From Lelliottia wanjuensis (GTDB lineage: Bacteria > Pseudomonadota > Gammaproteobacteria > Enterobacterales > Enterobacteriaceae): a DNA stretch of 64,000 nt. The stretch spans positions 1 through 64,000 of the forward strand of contig NZ_JASSOT010000062.1 in assembly GCF_030238365.1 (NCBI RefSeq). The letters are read 5' to 3'. Within the stretch, counting starts at the first letter, position 1; every line of letters starts with the position of its first letter. Made by a program: the position numbers and the translations under genes. The notes beneath the pieces were generated by a model. That model ran no database searches and was not told where the DNA came from. It worked only from the letters and a program-made list of their open reading frames with translations. Below are positions 9,174-20,794 of this stretch, one piece after another.

Positions 9174-10456
9174 GCCTTCCATTCAAAGCTTACACCCTCT
9201 TCCGCCCAGCCTTCCTGCGTGACAAAGATCCCCGCCGCCGCCATCAAGTTTTCACCATAAAAAAGCAGAGGCGTGGTATCGCGCCGCCACGGCGGAACGT
9301 TGCACTCCTGCCAGATTTTTTTCAGCTTACGTCCTCCGTTTCGGCCCACAATGTGTAAATTCCCGCTGGCCTTAAAGCGGATCGTCACCTCTTCACCCAA
9401 TTCTGGCAGACGCACATTTCCGGGCGCCGCAAGAGAAACCCAACCCGCCCCTTGTGGGAGATTCAGCGACTCGTGAATATCAGGCCAGAGGATGATGTTG
9501 TCTGCCAGCGACGGCTGATGCTTCACCCACCAGAGCTGCTCTTTGAAGCGTCGAATCTCAAAGCCATTCAGATGCAGACACGGATTGGCATCTTCGCGCG
9601 CCTGAACCACTTCATCCCAGATTCGGTCGAGCATATCGCGCGAGGGCATTTGCGCGTGATGACCCGCCAGCCAGCGCCGGAGCAGCGCACCGCGACGCAT
9701 CGGGCTCATCGCTTGCAGCGGCGCCATCCTCAGAGCCCCCTCTTCCGTGACGAGGCTTGTCAGTTCTTCACTCAGCAATTCATCCAGCAGGCTCTCCTGC
9801 TCTGCGCAGAGTCTCGCACTTCTTGCCGTCGCCTCGGCAAAATGAGGCCAGCGCTGCGAGAGCGCAGGCAAAATACGCAGACGCAGGAAGTTACGATCGT
9901 AGCCGTCGTCCTGATTACTTTCGTCTTCTATCCAGCGCAAGTTGTGTTCCTGCGCCCAGTGTTCTAGCGACGCGCGAGTTTCACTCAGTAAAGGACGCAG
10001 CAGGTGCGTTCCGGCAAACTCACTGCGCTCAGCCATCGCGGATAAACCCGCCGGGCCGCTTCCGCGCTTGAGCGCTAATAAAAAGGTTTCACACTGATCG
10101 TCGAGATGCTGCGCCGTCACCATCGCTTCACCGGGCAGAAGCGATTTCTCAAAGGCGCCGTAGCGCGCTTTCCGCGCCTGAGCTTCCGTCCCGAGGCCTT
10201 CATCTTTAAGCGTTACGCGTTCAACGATTAAAGGGATTTTCCATGCCAGGCAAAGCGCTTCGCAGTGGGCGACCCACTCGTCGGCGTGCGCGCTGAGCCC
10301 GTGATGAATATGTATGGCGCGGATCTGCACCTCAGGCTGGTGTTCGCGCCACAGCATCAGCCGGTGCAGCAGGACGGTGGAATCCAGGCCACCGCTAAAG
10401 CCCACCAACAGCTGGCGGTACGGGTAAACAGACTGAGCGATCGCAGGTTGCGTCAT
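9170..10456 (-). CDS. tilS: tRNA(Ile)-lysidine synthase
   Basis: Essential ATP-dependent enzyme that converts C34 of tRNA-Ile(CAU) to lysidine, switching codon specificity to AUA. The N-terminal PP-loop SGGLDS lies near residue 20. The NTD1, NTD2 and C-terminal domains (including the conserved [13 protein letters not shown] stretch) match E. coli TilS, about 430 aa. The start is ambiguous: ATG at 10456 gives 428 aa, an in-frame GTG at 10468 gives 432 aa, and neither has a clear Shine-Dalgarno. It is the last gene of the accA-ldcC-yaeR-tilS series. Confidence 0.94.
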   Translation of the reverse strand: MTQPAIAQSVYPYRQLLVGFSGGLDSTVLLHRLMLWREHQPEVQIRAIHIHHGLSAHADEWVAHCEALCLAWKIPLIVERVTLKDEGLGTEAQARKARYGAFEKSLLPGEAMVTAQHLDDQCETFLLALKRGSGPAGLSAMAERSEFAGTHLLRPLLSETRASLEHWAQEHNLRWIEDESNQDDGYDRNFLRLRILPALSQRWPHFAEATARSARLCAEQESLLDELLSEELTSLVTEEGALRMAPLQAMSPMRRGALLRRWLAGHHAQMPSRDMLDRIWDEVVQAREDANPCLHLNGFEIRRFKEQLWWVKHQPSLADNIILWPDIHESLNLPQGAGWVSLAAPGNVRLPELGEEVTIRFKASGNLHIVGRNGGRKLKKIWQECNVPPWRRDTTPLLFYGENLMAAAGIFVTQEGWAEEGVSFEWKA

Positions 10457-10518
10457 AGGGGATTTCACAGAAAGACAATGCCCGGAAAATTACCGAGCAT
10501 TGTCATGGATGGCAAGCT

Positions 10519-10908
10519 TTACTGCTGATAAAGCTCCAGCGGCAAACCATCGGGATCGTTGAAGAAGGTAAAGCGCTTGTCGGTAAACGGATCGATGCGA
10601 ATCGCTTCGCACTTCACGCCATGCCCTTCGAGATGCTTCACCGCCTGTTCGATATTGTCCACGCTGAAAGCGAGATGGCGCAGCCCGCAGGCTTCCGGTC
10701 GCGATGGGCGCGCTGGCGGGAAAGGAAAGGAGAACAGCTCAATCACATATTGCCCGTTCAACGCCAGGTCACCTTTCCACGAATCTCGCTCGGCGCGATA
10801 AGCTTCGCTCATCAGCGTGAACCCGAGAATGTCGCAGTAAAACGCCTTACTTTTGGCGTAATCAGTCGCAATGATCGCAATATGGTGAACCTGTTTTAAA
10901 CCCAGCAT
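10519..10908 (-). CDS. yaeR: VOC-family glyoxalase I-like metalloprotein YaeR
   Basis: 129-residue vicinal-oxygen-chelate protein, full length relative to E. coli YaeR. Two beta-alpha-beta-beta-beta modules are visible, with candidate metal ligands H8/H9 (VHHIAI), H79 (LRHLAFSV region) and the C-terminal ELY glutamate. The substrate is not established; similarity to glyoxalase I suggests a metal-dependent isomerase or lyase. It sits 59 bp downstream of ldcC, on the same strand. Confidence 0.9.
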   Translation of the reverse strand: MLGLKQVHHIAIIATDYAKSKAFYCDILGFTLMSEAYRAERDSWKGDLALNGQYVIELFSFPFPPARPSRPEACGLRHLAFSVDNIEQAVKHLEGHGVKCEAIRIDPFTDKRFTFFNDPDGLPLELYQQ

Positions 10909-10967
10909 AGCCTCTCCTTTTTATGAGGAGTCAACGTTACAACCGAAAACCCTGAGCACGCAAGCGC

Positions 10968-13106
10968 TCACCCCTTTTTTAAGACTCGCACCCAGTAACC
11001 ACCGTTCTCATCACGCTTCGCGCCGTGGATATCGGTTTCAAAACCGGGATAGTGACGCCCTATCGAACAGAGCATCAGCAGGAAGTCGAGCACCGCCCGG
11101 CTTTGCTCGGTGATCATCTCGCCCGGCATCAACAGCGGCACGCCCGGCGGATATGGCAGGATCATGTTCGCCGAGATGCGTCCCACCAGATTTTCCAGTT
11201 CGATGGTTTCCACCTCACCTTTCACCTGACGCTGCCAGGCCTTGTGCGGCGTCAATTTCATCTCCGGCAAAACGTCGAATGCCTGCAGCATCAGCCGCGG
11301 CAGATCGTGCTGACGGATCAGCTTGTGGATCCCCTGAGCCAGATCCTGGATCCGCATGTTGCGATAGAAATCGGGATCTTCGGCGTACAGATCCGGCAGC
11401 ATGTTTTTCACCCGCAGATTGAGATCGTAGGCGCGTTTGAACTCCATCAGTCCCCGCAGTAGCCCCATCGCACGGGTTTTATCGATCCCGATACTGAACA
11501 GGAAGAGCAGATTGTACGGCCCAGTTTTCTCTACCACCACGCCGCGCTCATCGAGGAATTTCGCCACCAGCGCGGCGGGGATCCCGTCGTCGCTCATCGT
11601 TCCCTGCTCGTCCATCCCCGGCGTCAGAATGGTGACTTTTACCGGATCGAGGAACATATGATCCGCATCAGCGTCGCGGAACCCGTGCCAGCTCTCACCC
11701 GGCGCGACGGACCAGCACTCGGCTTCATCAATCTCTTCCGGCTGCCAGATATCAAAGAACCAGCCGTCGGCCTCATCTTTCAGCCGCTGGACCTCTTTCC
11801 GGAAATGCAGCGCGCGCTCAACCGAACGATTGATCAGGCGTTTGCCCGGATTCCCGCGCAGCATCGCCGCCGCCGTTTCAATCGAGGCCACCAGCGGATA
11901 GCTCGGCGAAGTCGTGGTGTGCATCATAAAGGCTTCGTTGAAGGTCTCTTCGTCGTATTCGCCTTTAATGTGGATCAGCGAGGCCTGAGAGAACGCCGCC
12001 AGCATTTTGTGCGTCGACTGAGTTTCGAAGAACACTTTGCCCGGCACCCGCTCGCCGCTCATTCCACTTTTGCCCGCATAAATCGGGTGGAAGTTGGTGT
12101 AGGGCACCCAGGCGGAATCAAAGTGGATCGACGGCACATCCAGCGTTTGCTTGATCCAGTTGGTGTTGTAAAGCAGGCCGTCGTAGGTCGAGTTGGTGAT
12201 CACCGCGTGAATCGGCCAGCTCGCGCCAGCCACCGTTGCGACTTTCTGTTCGATTGCCGCATGGGAGAATTCACGGCGCGGAATGCCGCCCAGAATCCCC
12301 AGCGCATTGCGCGTCGGCGACAGCCAGAGCGGGACGACATCGCTCATCATTAATAAGTGCGCCAATGATTTGTGGCAGTTGCGGTCAATCAGCAGCGTGC
12401 TTCCGGCAGGCGCCGCGTACATCCCGACAATCTTATTGGAGGTAGAGGTGCCGTTGGTCACCATATAGCTCTGCTCGGCCCCAAAGGTGCGGGCGATATA
12501 CTCTTCCGCCTCCAGATGCGGACCGGTGTGGTCCAGCAGCGAGCCGAGTTCCGTCACCGAGATCGAGACATCCGCTTTCAGCGTGTTGCCCCCGAAGAAA
12601 TCGTAGAACAGGCAGCCGACCGGGCTTTTCTGGTACGCCGTGCCCGCCATGTGTCCCGGCGTACAGAAGGTGTATTTGCCCTCTTTTACATAGTTGAACA
12701 GCGCGCGGGTAAAGGGCGGCGTGATGTTATCGAGATATTCATGGGTGTATTGTTCAATGCGCGTCGCAATATCGTCGGCAGCCCCGAGTGCATATTCAAA
12801 GAACCACAGCGCCATACGCATGTCGTGGGCGCTGACGTCCATCGTCGAATGGGTATTGATAAATGCATACAGCGGCAGATATTCGTTGAGCTGATTGATA
12901 TCGCTGCACAATTCCAGGTCGTATTCGTCCCAGTCAAAAACGACGCCGCAGATGCGCGGGTTGTGCTCGATAACCTTCAGCAGGTCAGCGCTGTTGTGCG
13001 GCCAGATTAGCTGAAATCCGCGATCCTTTAGTGATTGTTCCAGCTCCTTGATGGGCTCGTCTTTATAAAAGACGCCATGTGGACCCATGATGGCAATGAT
13101 GTTCAT
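10968..13106 (-). CDS. ldcC: Constitutive lysine decarboxylase
   Basis: PLP-dependent decarboxylase converting lysine to cadaverine plus CO2. The 712 residues comprise the N-terminal wing domain (about 1-130), a fold-type I PLP core with the Schiff-base lysine K367 in STHK, and a C-terminal domain. E. coli LdcC has 713 aa. The position between accA and yaeR identifies it as the constitutive ldcC rather than the acid-induced cadA, which lies beside cadB. The start has AGGAGG within 12 nt upstream. Confidence 0.93.
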   Translation of the reverse strand: MNIIAIMGPHGVFYKDEPIKELEQSLKDRGFQLIWPHNSADLLKVIEHNPRICGVVFDWDEYDLELCSDINQLNEYLPLYAFINTHSTMDVSAHDMRMALWFFEYALGAADDIATRIEQYTHEYLDNITPPFTRALFNYVKEGKYTFCTPGHMAGTAYQKSPVGCLFYDFFGGNTLKADVSISVTELGSLLDHTGPHLEAEEYIARTFGAEQSYMVTNGTSTSNKIVGMYAAPAGSTLLIDRNCHKSLAHLLMMSDVVPLWLSPTRNALGILGGIPRREFSHAAIEQKVATVAGASWPIHAVITNSTYDGLLYNTNWIKQTLDVPSIHFDSAWVPYTNFHPIYAGKSGMSGERVPGKVFFETQSTHKMLAAFSQASLIHIKGEYDEETFNEAFMMHTTTSPSYPLVASIETAAAMLRGNPGKRLINRSVERALHFRKEVQRLKDEADGWFFDIWQPEEIDEAECWSVAPGESWHGFRDADADHMFLDPVKVTILTPGMDEQGTMSDDGIPAALVAKFLDERGVVVEKTGPYNLLFLFSIGIDKTRAMGLLRGLMEFKRAYDLNLRVKNMLPDLYAEDPDFYRNMRIQDLAQGIHKLIRQHDLPRLMLQAFDVLPEMKLTPHKAWQRQVKGEVETIELENLVGRISANMILPYPPGVPLLMPGEMITEQSRAVLDFLLMLCSIGRHYPGFETDIHGAKRDENGGYWVRVLKKG

Positions 13107-13164
13107 GGTCTACCTCCTTGAAAAACATTAGATAAGCATAGCCGAGGTAAACGGCAGGTATAAA

Positions 13165-13190
13165 AAAAGCCGCAACTGTGTGCGGCTTTT
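13165..13190 (-). terminator. Intrinsic terminator between accA and ldcC
   Basis: On the minus strand a GCCGCA/TGCGGC stem (13169-13186) precedes an A-run on the plus strand, i.e. a U-run in the accA transcript. It would limit readthrough from accA into ldcC. Confidence 0.85.
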
Positions 13191-13208
13191 AAGATTTATG
13201 TGTGTCGC

Positions 13209-14168
13209 TTAGGCGTAACCGTAGTTCATCAGGCGCTGATAGCGACGATTGAGCAGGTCTTCTTTGCTCAGCACATCGAGATCGGCCAGGTCAGCCAGCA
13301 GCTGTGCCTTGAGGGAAGCGGCCATCACTTCCGGCTTACGATGCGCGCCACCCAGTGGTTCTGGGATCACGGTGTCGATCAGCTTCAGCTCTTTCAGACG
13401 TGGCGCGATGATACCCATCGCTTCCGCCGCCAGCGGCGCCTTGTCTGCACTCTTCCACAGAATGGACGCACAGCCTTCCGGAGAGATAACGGAATAGGTG
13501 CTGTACTGCAGCATATTCACTTTATCGCCCACGCCGATAGCCAGTGCGCCACCGGAACCGCCTTCACCGATCACGGTACAAATCACCGGAACGGACAGAC
13601 GAGACATTTCGCGCAGGTTGCGTGCGATAGCTTCAGACTGACCGCGCTCTTCTGCACCGACGCCCGGGTAGGCACCTGGGGTGTCGATAAAGGTCACGAT
13701 CGGCATGTTAAAGCGCTCGGCCATTTCCATCAGGCGCAGGGCCTTACGGTAACCTTCCGGCGCTGGCATACCAAAGTTACGACGGATCTTCTCTTTGGTT
13801 TCACGGCCTTTCTGATGACCAATGATCATCACCGGGCGACCATCCAGACGTGCGATACCGCCGACAATGGCTTTGTCGTCAGCATAAGCGCGATCGCCTG
13901 CCAGTTCGTCAAATTCATCAAACGCCAGGCGGACATAATCCAGGGTGTACGGGCGCTGTGGATGACGAGCCAGCTGGGCAATCTGCCATGCGCCGAGATC
14001 GGCAAAGATTTTGCGCGTCAGTTCTACGCTTTTTTCACGCAGACGATGCACTTCTTCGTCGATGTTAATATCCAGTTTTTCATCCTGACGGCTTACCGCT
14101 GTCAAAGAATCGATTTTCGCTTCCAGCTCTGCAATCGGCTGTTCGAAATCAAGGAAATTCAGACTCAT
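13209..14168 (-). CDS. accA: Acetyl-CoA carboxylase, carboxyltransferase alpha subunit
   Basis: Alpha subunit of the AccA2D2 carboxyltransferase, which transfers the carboxyl from biotinyl-BCCP to acetyl-CoA in the first committed step of fatty acid synthesis. The 319 residues match E. coli AccA, including the crotonase-fold glycine-rich stretch [15 protein letters not shown]. It lies 12 bp after dnaE and is the natural end of the lipid A/replication cluster, followed by a terminator. Confidence 0.97.
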   Translation of the reverse strand: MSLNFLDFEQPIAELEAKIDSLTAVSRQDEKLDINIDEEVHRLREKSVELTRKIFADLGAWQIAQLARHPQRPYTLDYVRLAFDEFDELAGDRAYADDKAIVGGIARLDGRPVMIIGHQKGRETKEKIRRNFGMPAPEGYRKALRLMEMAERFNMPIVTFIDTPGAYPGVGAEERGQSEAIARNLREMSRLSVPVICTVIGEGGSGGALAIGVGDKVNMLQYSTYSVISPEGCASILWKSADKAPLAAEAMGIIAPRLKELKLIDTVIPEPLGGAHRKPEVMAASLKAQLLADLADLDVLSKEDLLNRRYQRLMNYGYA

Positions 14169-14180
14169 AGTATTCCTGTA

Positions 14181-17100
14181 TTAGTCAAACTCCAGTTCCA
14201 CCTGCTCCGAACCAATGAGGCCACGGAGATCGTTGAGTAAACGATCGCTCGGAGAGACACGCCACGTTGCACCAAAGCGCAATCGCGCACGTGCATCCGC
14301 CCTCTGATAGTAGAGATGTACTGGAATGGTCCCCGAACGATGGGGTTCCAGAGACTGACGGAGTCGGTTTAAAAGCTGGTCATCAATTTGCCTGTCCGTC
14401 AGCGAGATAGCAAGCCCGCGAGCATATTTTTCCCGGGCTTCGTCAATATCCATCACTTCACGGGCCATCATTTTAAGCCCGCCGCTGAAGTCATCAAAGC
14501 TGACCTGTCCGCTGACGATAAGTATGCGGTCGTTTTCCAGCAAATGCTGGTATTTTTCCAGCGCTTCGGTGAATAACATCACCTCCAGCCGCCCGGAGCG
14601 GTCATCCAGCGTACAGATGCCGATGCGATTACCGCGCTTGGTGACCATAACCCGCGCAGCAATGACGAGCCCCGCCGCCGTGGTCATTTTACCACGTTCC
14701 GTCGGATGCATGTCTTTTAGCCTATAGCCTCCGACATAGCGCTCAATTTCTTTCAGATACTGGTTGATCGGGTGACCCGTCAGGTACAACCCCAACGTTT
14801 CACGCTCCCCTTCCAGTACCGTATGTTCTGGCCACGGCTGGCAGTTGGCATAAGACTGCTCAATCTGCTCAGGCTCTTCCGCCAGCACGCCAAACATATC
14901 AGCCTGACCAATCGCTTCCGCTTTCGCGTGCTGGTCAGCCGCTTTCAGCGCATCGCCGAGGGAATTCATCAGCGCCGCGCGGTGCGGGCCGAGGCGGTCA
15001 AACGCCCCGGACATAATCAGTTTTTCCAGCACCCGACGGTTCAGCTTTTTGGTGTCGGTACGAGCGCAAAGATCGAACAGCTCGCGGAAGTAACCGCCGT
15101 TGTTACGCGCTTCGATGATCGCTTCGATCGGGCCTTCGCCCACGCCTTTGATGGCGCCGATCCCGTAAACAATTTCACCGTCGTCATTGACGTGGAAATG
15201 GTACATCCCGGCGTTAATGTCCGGCGGCAGGATTTTCAGCCCCATGCGCCAGCACTCATCCACCAGGCCGACCACTTTTTCGGTGTTATCCATATCGGCG
15301 GTCATCACGGCCGCCATAAATTCTGCAGGGTAGTGCGCTTTCAGCCACAGGGTTTGATACGAGACCAGCGCGTAGGCTGCGGAGTGCGATTTGTTAAACC
15401 CGTAACCGGCGAATTTCTCCACCAGGTCGAAGATTTTCATCGCCAGCTCGCCGTCTACGCCCCGGCTTTTCGCGCCCTCTTCAAAGGTGCCGCGCTGCTT
15501 GGCCATCTCTTCCGGCTTTTTCTTACCCATCGCACGACGCAGCATATCCGCGCCGCCAAGGGTATAGCCGGAAAGCTCCTGCGCAATCTGCATCACCTGT
15601 TCCTGGTACAGGATAATGCCGTAGGTCGGCTCCAGAACCGGTTTCAGACACTCATGCTGCCACTGAACGTCAGGGTAGGAAATCTCTTCGCGACCGTGCT
15701 TACGGTCGATAAAGTTATCTACCATCCCGGACTGCAACGGGCCCGGACGGAACAGGGCCACCAGCGCGATCATATCTTCGAAGCAGTCAGGCTGCAGACG
15801 CTTAATCAGGTCTTTCATGCCGCGGGATTCAAGCTGGAACACCGCCGTGGTTTCCGAGCGCTGCAGCATGTCGAAGCTTTTCTTGTCATCGAGCGGGATG
15901 GCGGCGATATCAATCGGCTCCAGGCCCTGTTTGGCGCGGCGCGGGTTGATCATCTTCAGCGCCCAGTCGATGATAGTGAGCGTTCGCAAACCGAGGAAGT
16001 CGAACTTCACCAGGCCCGCGTACTCCACGTCGTTCTTGTCGAACTGGGTAACCGGGTGCTGGCCCGATTCGTCGCAATACAGCGGCGCAAAATCGGTAAT
16101 TTTGGTCGGGGCGATCACCACACCACCGGCGTGTTTACCGGCGTTACGCGTCACGCCTTCCAGCTTGCGCGCCATGTCGATCAGCGCTTTGACCTCTTCG
16201 TCCGCTTCGTAGATTTCCGGCAGCTGCGGCTCGGCTTCGAAGGCTTTCGCCAGAGTCATGCCCGGATCGGGCGGCACCAGTTTGGAGATGCGATCGACAA
16301 AACCGTACGGGTGGCCCAGTACGCGGCCCACGTCGCGGATAACCGCTTTCGCCGCCATCGTACCGAAGGTAATAATCTGCGATACCGCGTCACGACCGTA
16401 CATATCCGCGACGTGCTCAATTACCTGGTCGCGTTTCTCCATGCAGAAGTCAACGTCGAAGTCGGGCATCGAGACACGTTCCGGGTTAAGGAAACGTTCG
16501 AACAGCAGGTCAAACTCCAGCGGATCGAGGTCGGTAATTTTTAGCGCATAGGCCACAAGCGAACCCGCACCGGAACCACGGCCAGGCCCTACCGGCACGC
16601 CGTTGTCCTTCGACCACTGGATAAATTCCATTACGATCAGGAAGTAGCCCGGGAATCCCATCTGGTTGATCACCTGGAGTTCGATATCCAGACGTTCATC
16701 ATACGGTGGGCGTTTTTCGGCGCGTACGGCCGGATCCGGGAACAGGAATTCCAGACGCTCTTCCAGACCCTCTTTCGATTTCACCACGAGGAAATCTTCG
16801 GTGGTCATATCGCCGGTCGGGAACTGCGGCAGGAAGTATTCGCCCAGGCGAACGGTGACGTTGCAGCGACGGGCGATTTCGACGCTGTTTTCCAGCGCTT
16901 CCGGGATGTCAGCGAACAGCTCGCACATCTCGTCTTCGTTACGCATGTACTGCTGCGAAGAGTAGTTACGCGGTCGTTTCGGGTCGTCGAGGGTAAAACC
17001 ATCGTGGATGGCGACACGGATCTCGTGCGCATCAAAATCACCCGGTTCAAGGAAACGGACGTCATTGGTAGCCACGACAGGCAGACCGCGCTCTTCCGCA

Positions 17101-17663
17101 AGGGCTACCGCCGCATGCAGATAGCTCTCCTCATCAGGACGACCGGTACGGATCAGCTCCAGATAGAAGCGATCCGGGAAGTGTTCTTCATAAAATGCAA
17201 CGCACTGATCGACGAGCACGCTGTTGCCACGGATCAGGCTTTTACCGACATCACCCATGCGGCCGCCAGAGATGAGCAGTAAGCCCTCATTCAGCTCTGC
17301 CAGCCACTCGCGGTCGATCCATGGGCCTGCCGCGCCGTAGCCGCGCTGGTAGGCGCGGGAGATCAGCAGCGTCAGGTTTTGGTAGCCCGTGTTATTCATC
17401 GCGAGCACGGAAATTTGCGTCAACTCATCGCCGATCAGATCGCTCTGGACGTGAAAATCTGCGCCGACAATGGGCTTAAGCCCCGAGCCATGCGCCGTTC
17501 CGTAGAACTTCACCAGACCGCAAAGGTTAGTGAAATCGGTGATCGCCAGCGCAGGCATGCCAAGAGAGGCCGCCTTTTTTACCAGCGGCCCGGTCTTCGC
17601 CAGCCCATCAATCATGGAGTAGTCGCTATGCACCCGCAGGTGTACGAAACGTGGTTCAGCCAT
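14181..17663 (-). CDS. dnaE: DNA polymerase III alpha subunit
   Basis: Replicative polymerase catalytic subunit, 1160 residues as in E. coli. Domains in order: N-terminal PHP domain ([10 protein letters not shown] near residue 10), palm with the catalytic aspartates of PDFDVDF (about 400), fingers, tandem HhH/beta-binding region, the internal beta-clamp motif near 920, and a C-terminal OB fold (about 980-1080) with tau-binding tail. It lies between rnhB (38 bp upstream) and accA (12 bp downstream). Confidence 0.98.
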   Translation of the reverse strand: MAEPRFVHLRVHSDYSMIDGLAKTGPLVKKAASLGMPALAITDFTNLCGLVKFYGTAHGSGLKPIVGADFHVQSDLIGDELTQISVLAMNNTGYQNLTLLISRAYQRGYGAAGPWIDREWLAELNEGLLLISGGRMGDVGKSLIRGNSVLVDQCVAFYEEHFPDRFYLELIRTGRPDEESYLHAAVALAEERGLPVVATNDVRFLEPGDFDAHEIRVAIHDGFTLDDPKRPRNYSSQQYMRNEDEMCELFADIPEALENSVEIARRCNVTVRLGEYFLPQFPTGDMTTEDFLVVKSKEGLEERLEFLFPDPAVRAEKRPPYDERLDIELQVINQMGFPGYFLIVMEFIQWSKDNGVPVGPGRGSGAGSLVAYALKITDLDPLEFDLLFERFLNPERVSMPDFDVDFCMEKRDQVIEHVADMYGRDAVSQIITFGTMAAKAVIRDVGRVLGHPYGFVDRISKLVPPDPGMTLAKAFEAEPQLPEIYEADEEVKALIDMARKLEGVTRNAGKHAGGVVIAPTKITDFAPLYCDESGQHPVTQFDKNDVEYAGLVKFDFLGLRTLTIIDWALKMINPRRAKQGLEPIDIAAIPLDDKKSFDMLQRSETTAVFQLESRGMKDLIKRLQPDCFEDMIALVALFRPGPLQSGMVDNFIDRKHGREEISYPDVQWQHECLKPVLEPTYGIILYQEQVMQIAQELSGYTLGGADMLRRAMGKKKPEEMAKQRGTFEEGAKSRGVDGELAMKIFDLVEKFAGYGFNKSHSAAYALVSYQTLWLKAHYPAEFMAAVMTADMDNTEKVVGLVDECWRMGLKILPPDINAGMYHFHVNDDGEIVYGIGAIKGVGEGPIEAIIEARNNGGYFRELFDLCARTDTKKLNRRVLEKLIMSGAFDRLGPHRAALMNSLGDALKAADQHAKAEAIGQADMFGVLAEEPEQIEQSYANCQPWPEHTVLEGERETLGLYLTGHPINQYLKEIERYVGGYRLKDMHPTERGKMTTAAGLVIAARVMVTKRGNRIGICTLDDRSGRLEVMLFTEALEKYQHLLENDRILIVSGQVSFDDFSGGLKMMAREVMDIDEAREKYARGLAISLTDRQIDDQLLNRLRQSLEPHRSGTIPVHLYYQRADARARLRFGATWRVSPSDRLLNDLRGLIGSEQVELEFD

Positions 17664-17701
17664 CTTCAGATTCCGCGTTACTTAATTGCTTGCGTATTGA
17701 T

Positions 17702-18298
17702 TCAGGACACCAGTCCCAGTGCGCGTTTCACCGGACCAAAACTGCGTCGATGATGTTCAGTTGCGCCGTGTTCAGCCAGTCTTTCCAGATGGAAAGCGGT
17801 CGGATACCCCTTGTGCTGGGCAAAGCCATACTGGGGAAAAGTGACGTCCAGCGCGGCCATTTCAGCATCGCGCGTGACTTTAGCAATAATGGATGCCGCG
17901 CTGATTTCAGGCACGCGGCTGTCGCCCTTCACTACCGCCAGCGACGGCATCGGCAGTACCGGGCAGCGGTTGCCGTCGATCAGCACATATTCCGGGGCGA
18001 TGTTCAGCCCGGCAACGGCGCGCTGCATCGCCAGCATGGTGGCATGCAGAATATTCAGTCGGTCGATCTCTTCAGGCTCGGCGCGGCCTAAGCTCCACGC
18101 CAGCGCTTTTTCTTTGATCTCATCGAACAACGCCAGACGGCGCTTTTCGGAAAGCTTTTTTGAGTCGTTGAGCCCAACAATCGGGCGATTAGGGTCGAGG
18201 ATGACGGCGGCAGTCACCACCGCACCGACCAGCGGACCGCGTCCGACTTCGTCCACACCCGCAACAAGGTGCGTGTGAGGGTACACAAATTCCATCAT
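17702..18298 (-). CDS. rnhB: Ribonuclease HII
   Basis: Endonuclease that nicks DNA-RNA hybrids 5' of single embedded ribonucleotides, starting ribonucleotide excision repair. The 198 residues contain the DEVGRG active-site motif (D16, E17) and match E. coli RnhB end to end. The start overlaps the lpxB stop by 4 bp (ATGA), so expression is coupled to lipid A synthesis. Confidence 0.97.
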   Translation of the reverse strand: MMEFVYPHTHLVAGVDEVGRGPLVGAVVTAAVILDPNRPIVGLNDSKKLSEKRRLALFDEIKEKALAWSLGRAEPEEIDRLNILHATMLAMQRAVAGLNIAPEYVLIDGNRCPVLPMPSLAVVKGDSRVPEISAASIIAKVTRDAEMAALDVTFPQYGFAQHKGYPTAFHLERLAEHGATEHHRRSFGPVKRALGLVS

Positions 18299-19443
18299 TT
18301 TGCTAACTCCAGCACCGCATCCGCCGCCTGCTCATCGGCATTACAGCGGATCTGCTGATGCAACTCCCGGAATGTGTCATGCATCTGGTGGCTGGTTTTA
18401 CCGTCGGCCAGCAGCGGCAGCAACGCATCGGCTAACGCCTGCGGCTGACACTCTTCCTGCAATAACTCTTTCACCAGTTCACGACCGGCCAGCAGGTTCG
18501 GCAGCGACACATAATCCGTTTTCACCAGGCGTTTCGCCAGCCAGAAGGTGAACGGCTTCATGCGATAACCCACCACCATCGGACATTTGGCGAGCATGCA
18601 CTCCAGCGCCGCCGTGCCCGAAGCAAGCAGCGCAGCATCGCTGGCGATCATCGCCTCACGGCCTTTGCCATCCAGCAGGTGGATGTGCAGATCCGGCGCC
18701 ACTTCGGCTTTGATGCGCTCGAACTGCTCGCGGCGTTTCGCATTCACCAGCGGGACGACCACTTCCAGATCCGGGTAGGTCTGACGCAGGATTTGCGCCG
18801 TTTTCAGGAAATCGGCGCTGAGCATTTCCACTTCCGCACCGCGACTACCTGGCAATAAGGCCAGACAGTGGGCGTCGTGAGGGATGCCGAGAATATCGCG
18901 CGCCGCGTTTTTATCCGGATCAAGCGGCATGGCGTCTGCCATGGTATGACCGATAAAGCGGCACGGAACATTGAATCTATCGTAAAACGCTTTTTCGAAA
19001 GGCAGAAAAGCAAGCACCAGATCGGTCGATCTGCCTATTTTGAAAACACGTTTCTGTCGCCACGCCCAGACGGACGGACTGACGTAATGGATCGTTTTGA
19101 TACCCTGCTTTTTCAGGTTCCCTTCAAGGGTGATATTGAAATCTGGGGCATCGATACCGACAAAGACATCGGGTTTGAGATCGGTAAAACGACGGGTGAG
19201 ATCGGCGCGGATGTGCAGCAGACGGCGCAAACGACCCAGCACTTCCACAATGCCCATCACCGCCAGCTCTTCCATTTCGTACCAGGCTTCGCAGCCTTCG
19301 GCCTGCATCAGCGGACCGGCGACGCCGACAAAGCGGGCGTTAGGTACGCGAGCCTTGAGTGCGCGGATAAGACCTGCACCAAGAATATCGCCGGAGGTTT
19401 CTCCGGCGACCAGGGCTATCGTTAATGGACGATTGTCGACCAT
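18295..19443 (-). CDS. lpxB: Lipid-A-disaccharide synthase
   Basis: Peripheral inner-membrane GT-B glycosyltransferase (GT19) that joins UDP-2,3-diacylglucosamine and lipid X to form the lipid A disaccharide. The 382-residue protein equals E. coli LpxB in length; the N-terminal glycine-rich [13 protein letters not shown] and the donor-site [11 protein letters not shown] motif are clear. The ATG overlaps the lpxA stop by one base and the stop overlaps rnhB by 4 bp. Confidence 0.97.
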   Translation of the reverse strand: MVDNRPLTIALVAGETSGDILGAGLIRALKARVPNARFVGVAGPLMQAEGCEAWYEMEELAVMGIVEVLGRLRRLLHIRADLTRRFTDLKPDVFVGIDAPDFNITLEGNLKKQGIKTIHYVSPSVWAWRQKRVFKIGRSTDLVLAFLPFEKAFYDRFNVPCRFIGHTMADAMPLDPDKNAARDILGIPHDAHCLALLPGSRGAEVEMLSADFLKTAQILRQTYPDLEVVVPLVNAKRREQFERIKAEVAPDLHIHLLDGKGREAMIASDAALLASGTAALECMLAKCPMVVGYRMKPFTFWLAKRLVKTDYVSLPNLLAGRELVKELLQEECQPQALADALLPLLADGKTSHQMHDTFRELHQQIRCNADEQAADAVLELAK

Positions 19444-20231
19444 TAACGAATCAGACCGCGAGTTGAGCGTTCAAAGAACTCGGTGAACGCTTTCACTTCA
19501 GGGTGCTGTTCTGCCAGCTCTGCAACTTCTGGCTTGGCCTCTTCCAGCGTTTTGCCGCTACGGTACAGAAGTTTGTACGCGTTGCGGATCGCGGTGATCG
19601 CTTCGCGGCTAAAGCCACGACGCTTGAGACCTTCAATGTTGACGCCAAACGGCGTCGCATGGTTGCCCTGCGCAATCACATACGGTGGGACATCTTGTGC
19701 CACACCGGAGCAGCCGCCGACCATCACGTGTGCACCAATGATGCAGAACTGATGGACTGCGGTCATGCCGCCAATGATCGCGAAATCATCAACCGATACG
19801 TGTCCCGCCAGCGTTGCGTTGTTGGCGAGGATACAGCGGCTGCCTACGGTACAGTCGTGCGCGATGTGCGCATTCACCATAAAGAGGTTGTCGCTGCCCA
19901 CCTTCGTCAATCCACCACCCTGTACTGTGCCACGATGAATGGTGACGCTTTCGCGAATGCGATTACGATCGCCGATTTCCACACGGGTTGGTTCGCCAGC
20001 ATATTTCAGATCCTGGTTCACTTCGCCAATGGAGGCAAACTGATAGATCTCGTTGTCGCGGCCAATGGTCGTATGACCATTCACGACGACGTGAGACTTC
20101 AGTACGGTACCCTCGCCAATAGTGACGTGGGGGCCAACAATACAAAAAGGACCAATGTGGGCGTTAGCACCGATAACGGCACCTTCTTCCACAATGGCAG
20201 ATGGATGAATAAAGGCGGATTTATCAATCAC
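19443..20231 (-). CDS. lpxA: UDP-N-acetylglucosamine acyltransferase
   Basis: First enzyme of lipid A synthesis; transfers 3-hydroxymyristate from ACP to the 3-OH of UDP-GlcNAc. The 262 residues form a left-handed beta-helix of hexapeptide repeats, with catalytic H125 and H122 in NAHIAHD, then a C-terminal helical domain. It lies 3 bp after fabZ, which competes for the same 3-hydroxyacyl-ACP. Confidence 0.97.
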   Translation of the reverse strand: MIDKSAFIHPSAIVEEGAVIGANAHIGPFCIVGPHVTIGEGTVLKSHVVVNGHTTIGRDNEIYQFASIGEVNQDLKYAGEPTRVEIGDRNRIRESVTIHRGTVQGGGLTKVGSDNLFMVNAHIAHDCTVGSRCILANNATLAGHVSVDDFAIIGGMTAVHQFCIIGAHVMVGGCSGVAQDVPPYVIAQGNHATPFGVNIEGLKRRGFSREAITAIRNAYKLLYRSGKTLEEAKPEVAELAEQHPEVKAFTEFFERSTRGLIR

Positions 20232-20234
20232 GTA

Positions 20235-20690
20235 TCAGGCCTCCCGGCTACGCGCACACATCATGGTCGCTTCGCAAACAACTTTGCCGTCAACCAGCGC
20301 AACGCCTTTGAAGCGCGTCAGGCCACGGCGCGTTTTCTCAAAAGTCACTTCCATGATCATCTGATCACCAGGCACGACGGGACGCTTAAAGCGCGCTTCG
20401 TCGATACCTGCGAAGTAATACAGCTCACCTGGCTCCAGTTTACCGACGCTTTTAAACGCCAGAATACCGGTAGCCTGAGCCATCGCTTCCAGGATCAACA
20501 CACCCGGGAAGATAGGTTTGCCAGGGAAGTGTCCCTGGAAGAATGGCTCATTTACAGAGACATTTTTCACTGCGCGCAGAAAACGACCTTCTTCAAAATC
20601 CAGCACACGATCTACCAGCAAAAACGGGTAGCGGTGCGGCAGAAGCTCTAAAATCTCTTCAATATGCAGAGTATGAGTGTCGGTAGTCAA
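20235..20690 (-). CDS. fabZ: 3-hydroxyacyl-ACP dehydratase FabZ
   Basis: Hot-dog-fold dehydratase making trans-2-enoyl-ACP in fatty acid elongation. The 151 residues contain catalytic H54 ([11 protein letters not shown]) and E68 in the active-site helix. The start codon is TTG at 20690, with GGAAGAG upstream; the protein from there matches E. coli FabZ, which also uses TTG. The weak start may help balance FabZ against LpxA/LpxC for 3-hydroxymyristoyl-ACP (inference). Confidence 0.96.
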   Translation of the reverse strand: MTTDTHTLHIEEILELLPHRYPFLLVDRVLDFEEGRFLRAVKNVSVNEPFFQGHFPGKPIFPGVLILEAMAQATGILAFKSVGKLEPGELYYFAGIDEARFKRPVVPGDQMIMEVTFEKTRRGLTRFKGVALVDGKVVCEATMMCARSREA

Positions 20691-20732
20691 AATACTCTTC
20701 CTGTCAAAATTTACTGAATAGCAATAATAACA

Positions 20733-20766
20733 CGGCCTGCCGGTTTAGAAGAAAGCCGACAGGCCG
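20733..20766 (-). terminator. Hairpin in the lpxD-fabZ gap, possible attenuator
   Basis: A 7-bp outer stem CGGCCTG/CAGGCCG with an imperfect inner stem lies between lpxD and fabZ. On the minus strand it is followed by a T/A-rich run (TTATTATT), not a clean U-tract. It may partly terminate skp-lpxD transcripts before fabZ. Confidence 0.45.
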
Positions 20767-20794
20767 GGAAATTTAGCGTTATAGGGATGAACCT

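Noticed and set aside
13200-14240. 346-codon plus-strand frame over accA
   Set aside because: Antisense to accA, extending through its terminator; no plausible ribosome binding site or domain.
14772-16544. 590-codon open frame antisense to dnaE
   Set aside because: Shadow frame of dnaE codon usage; no domain, and the sense strand is full-length DnaE.
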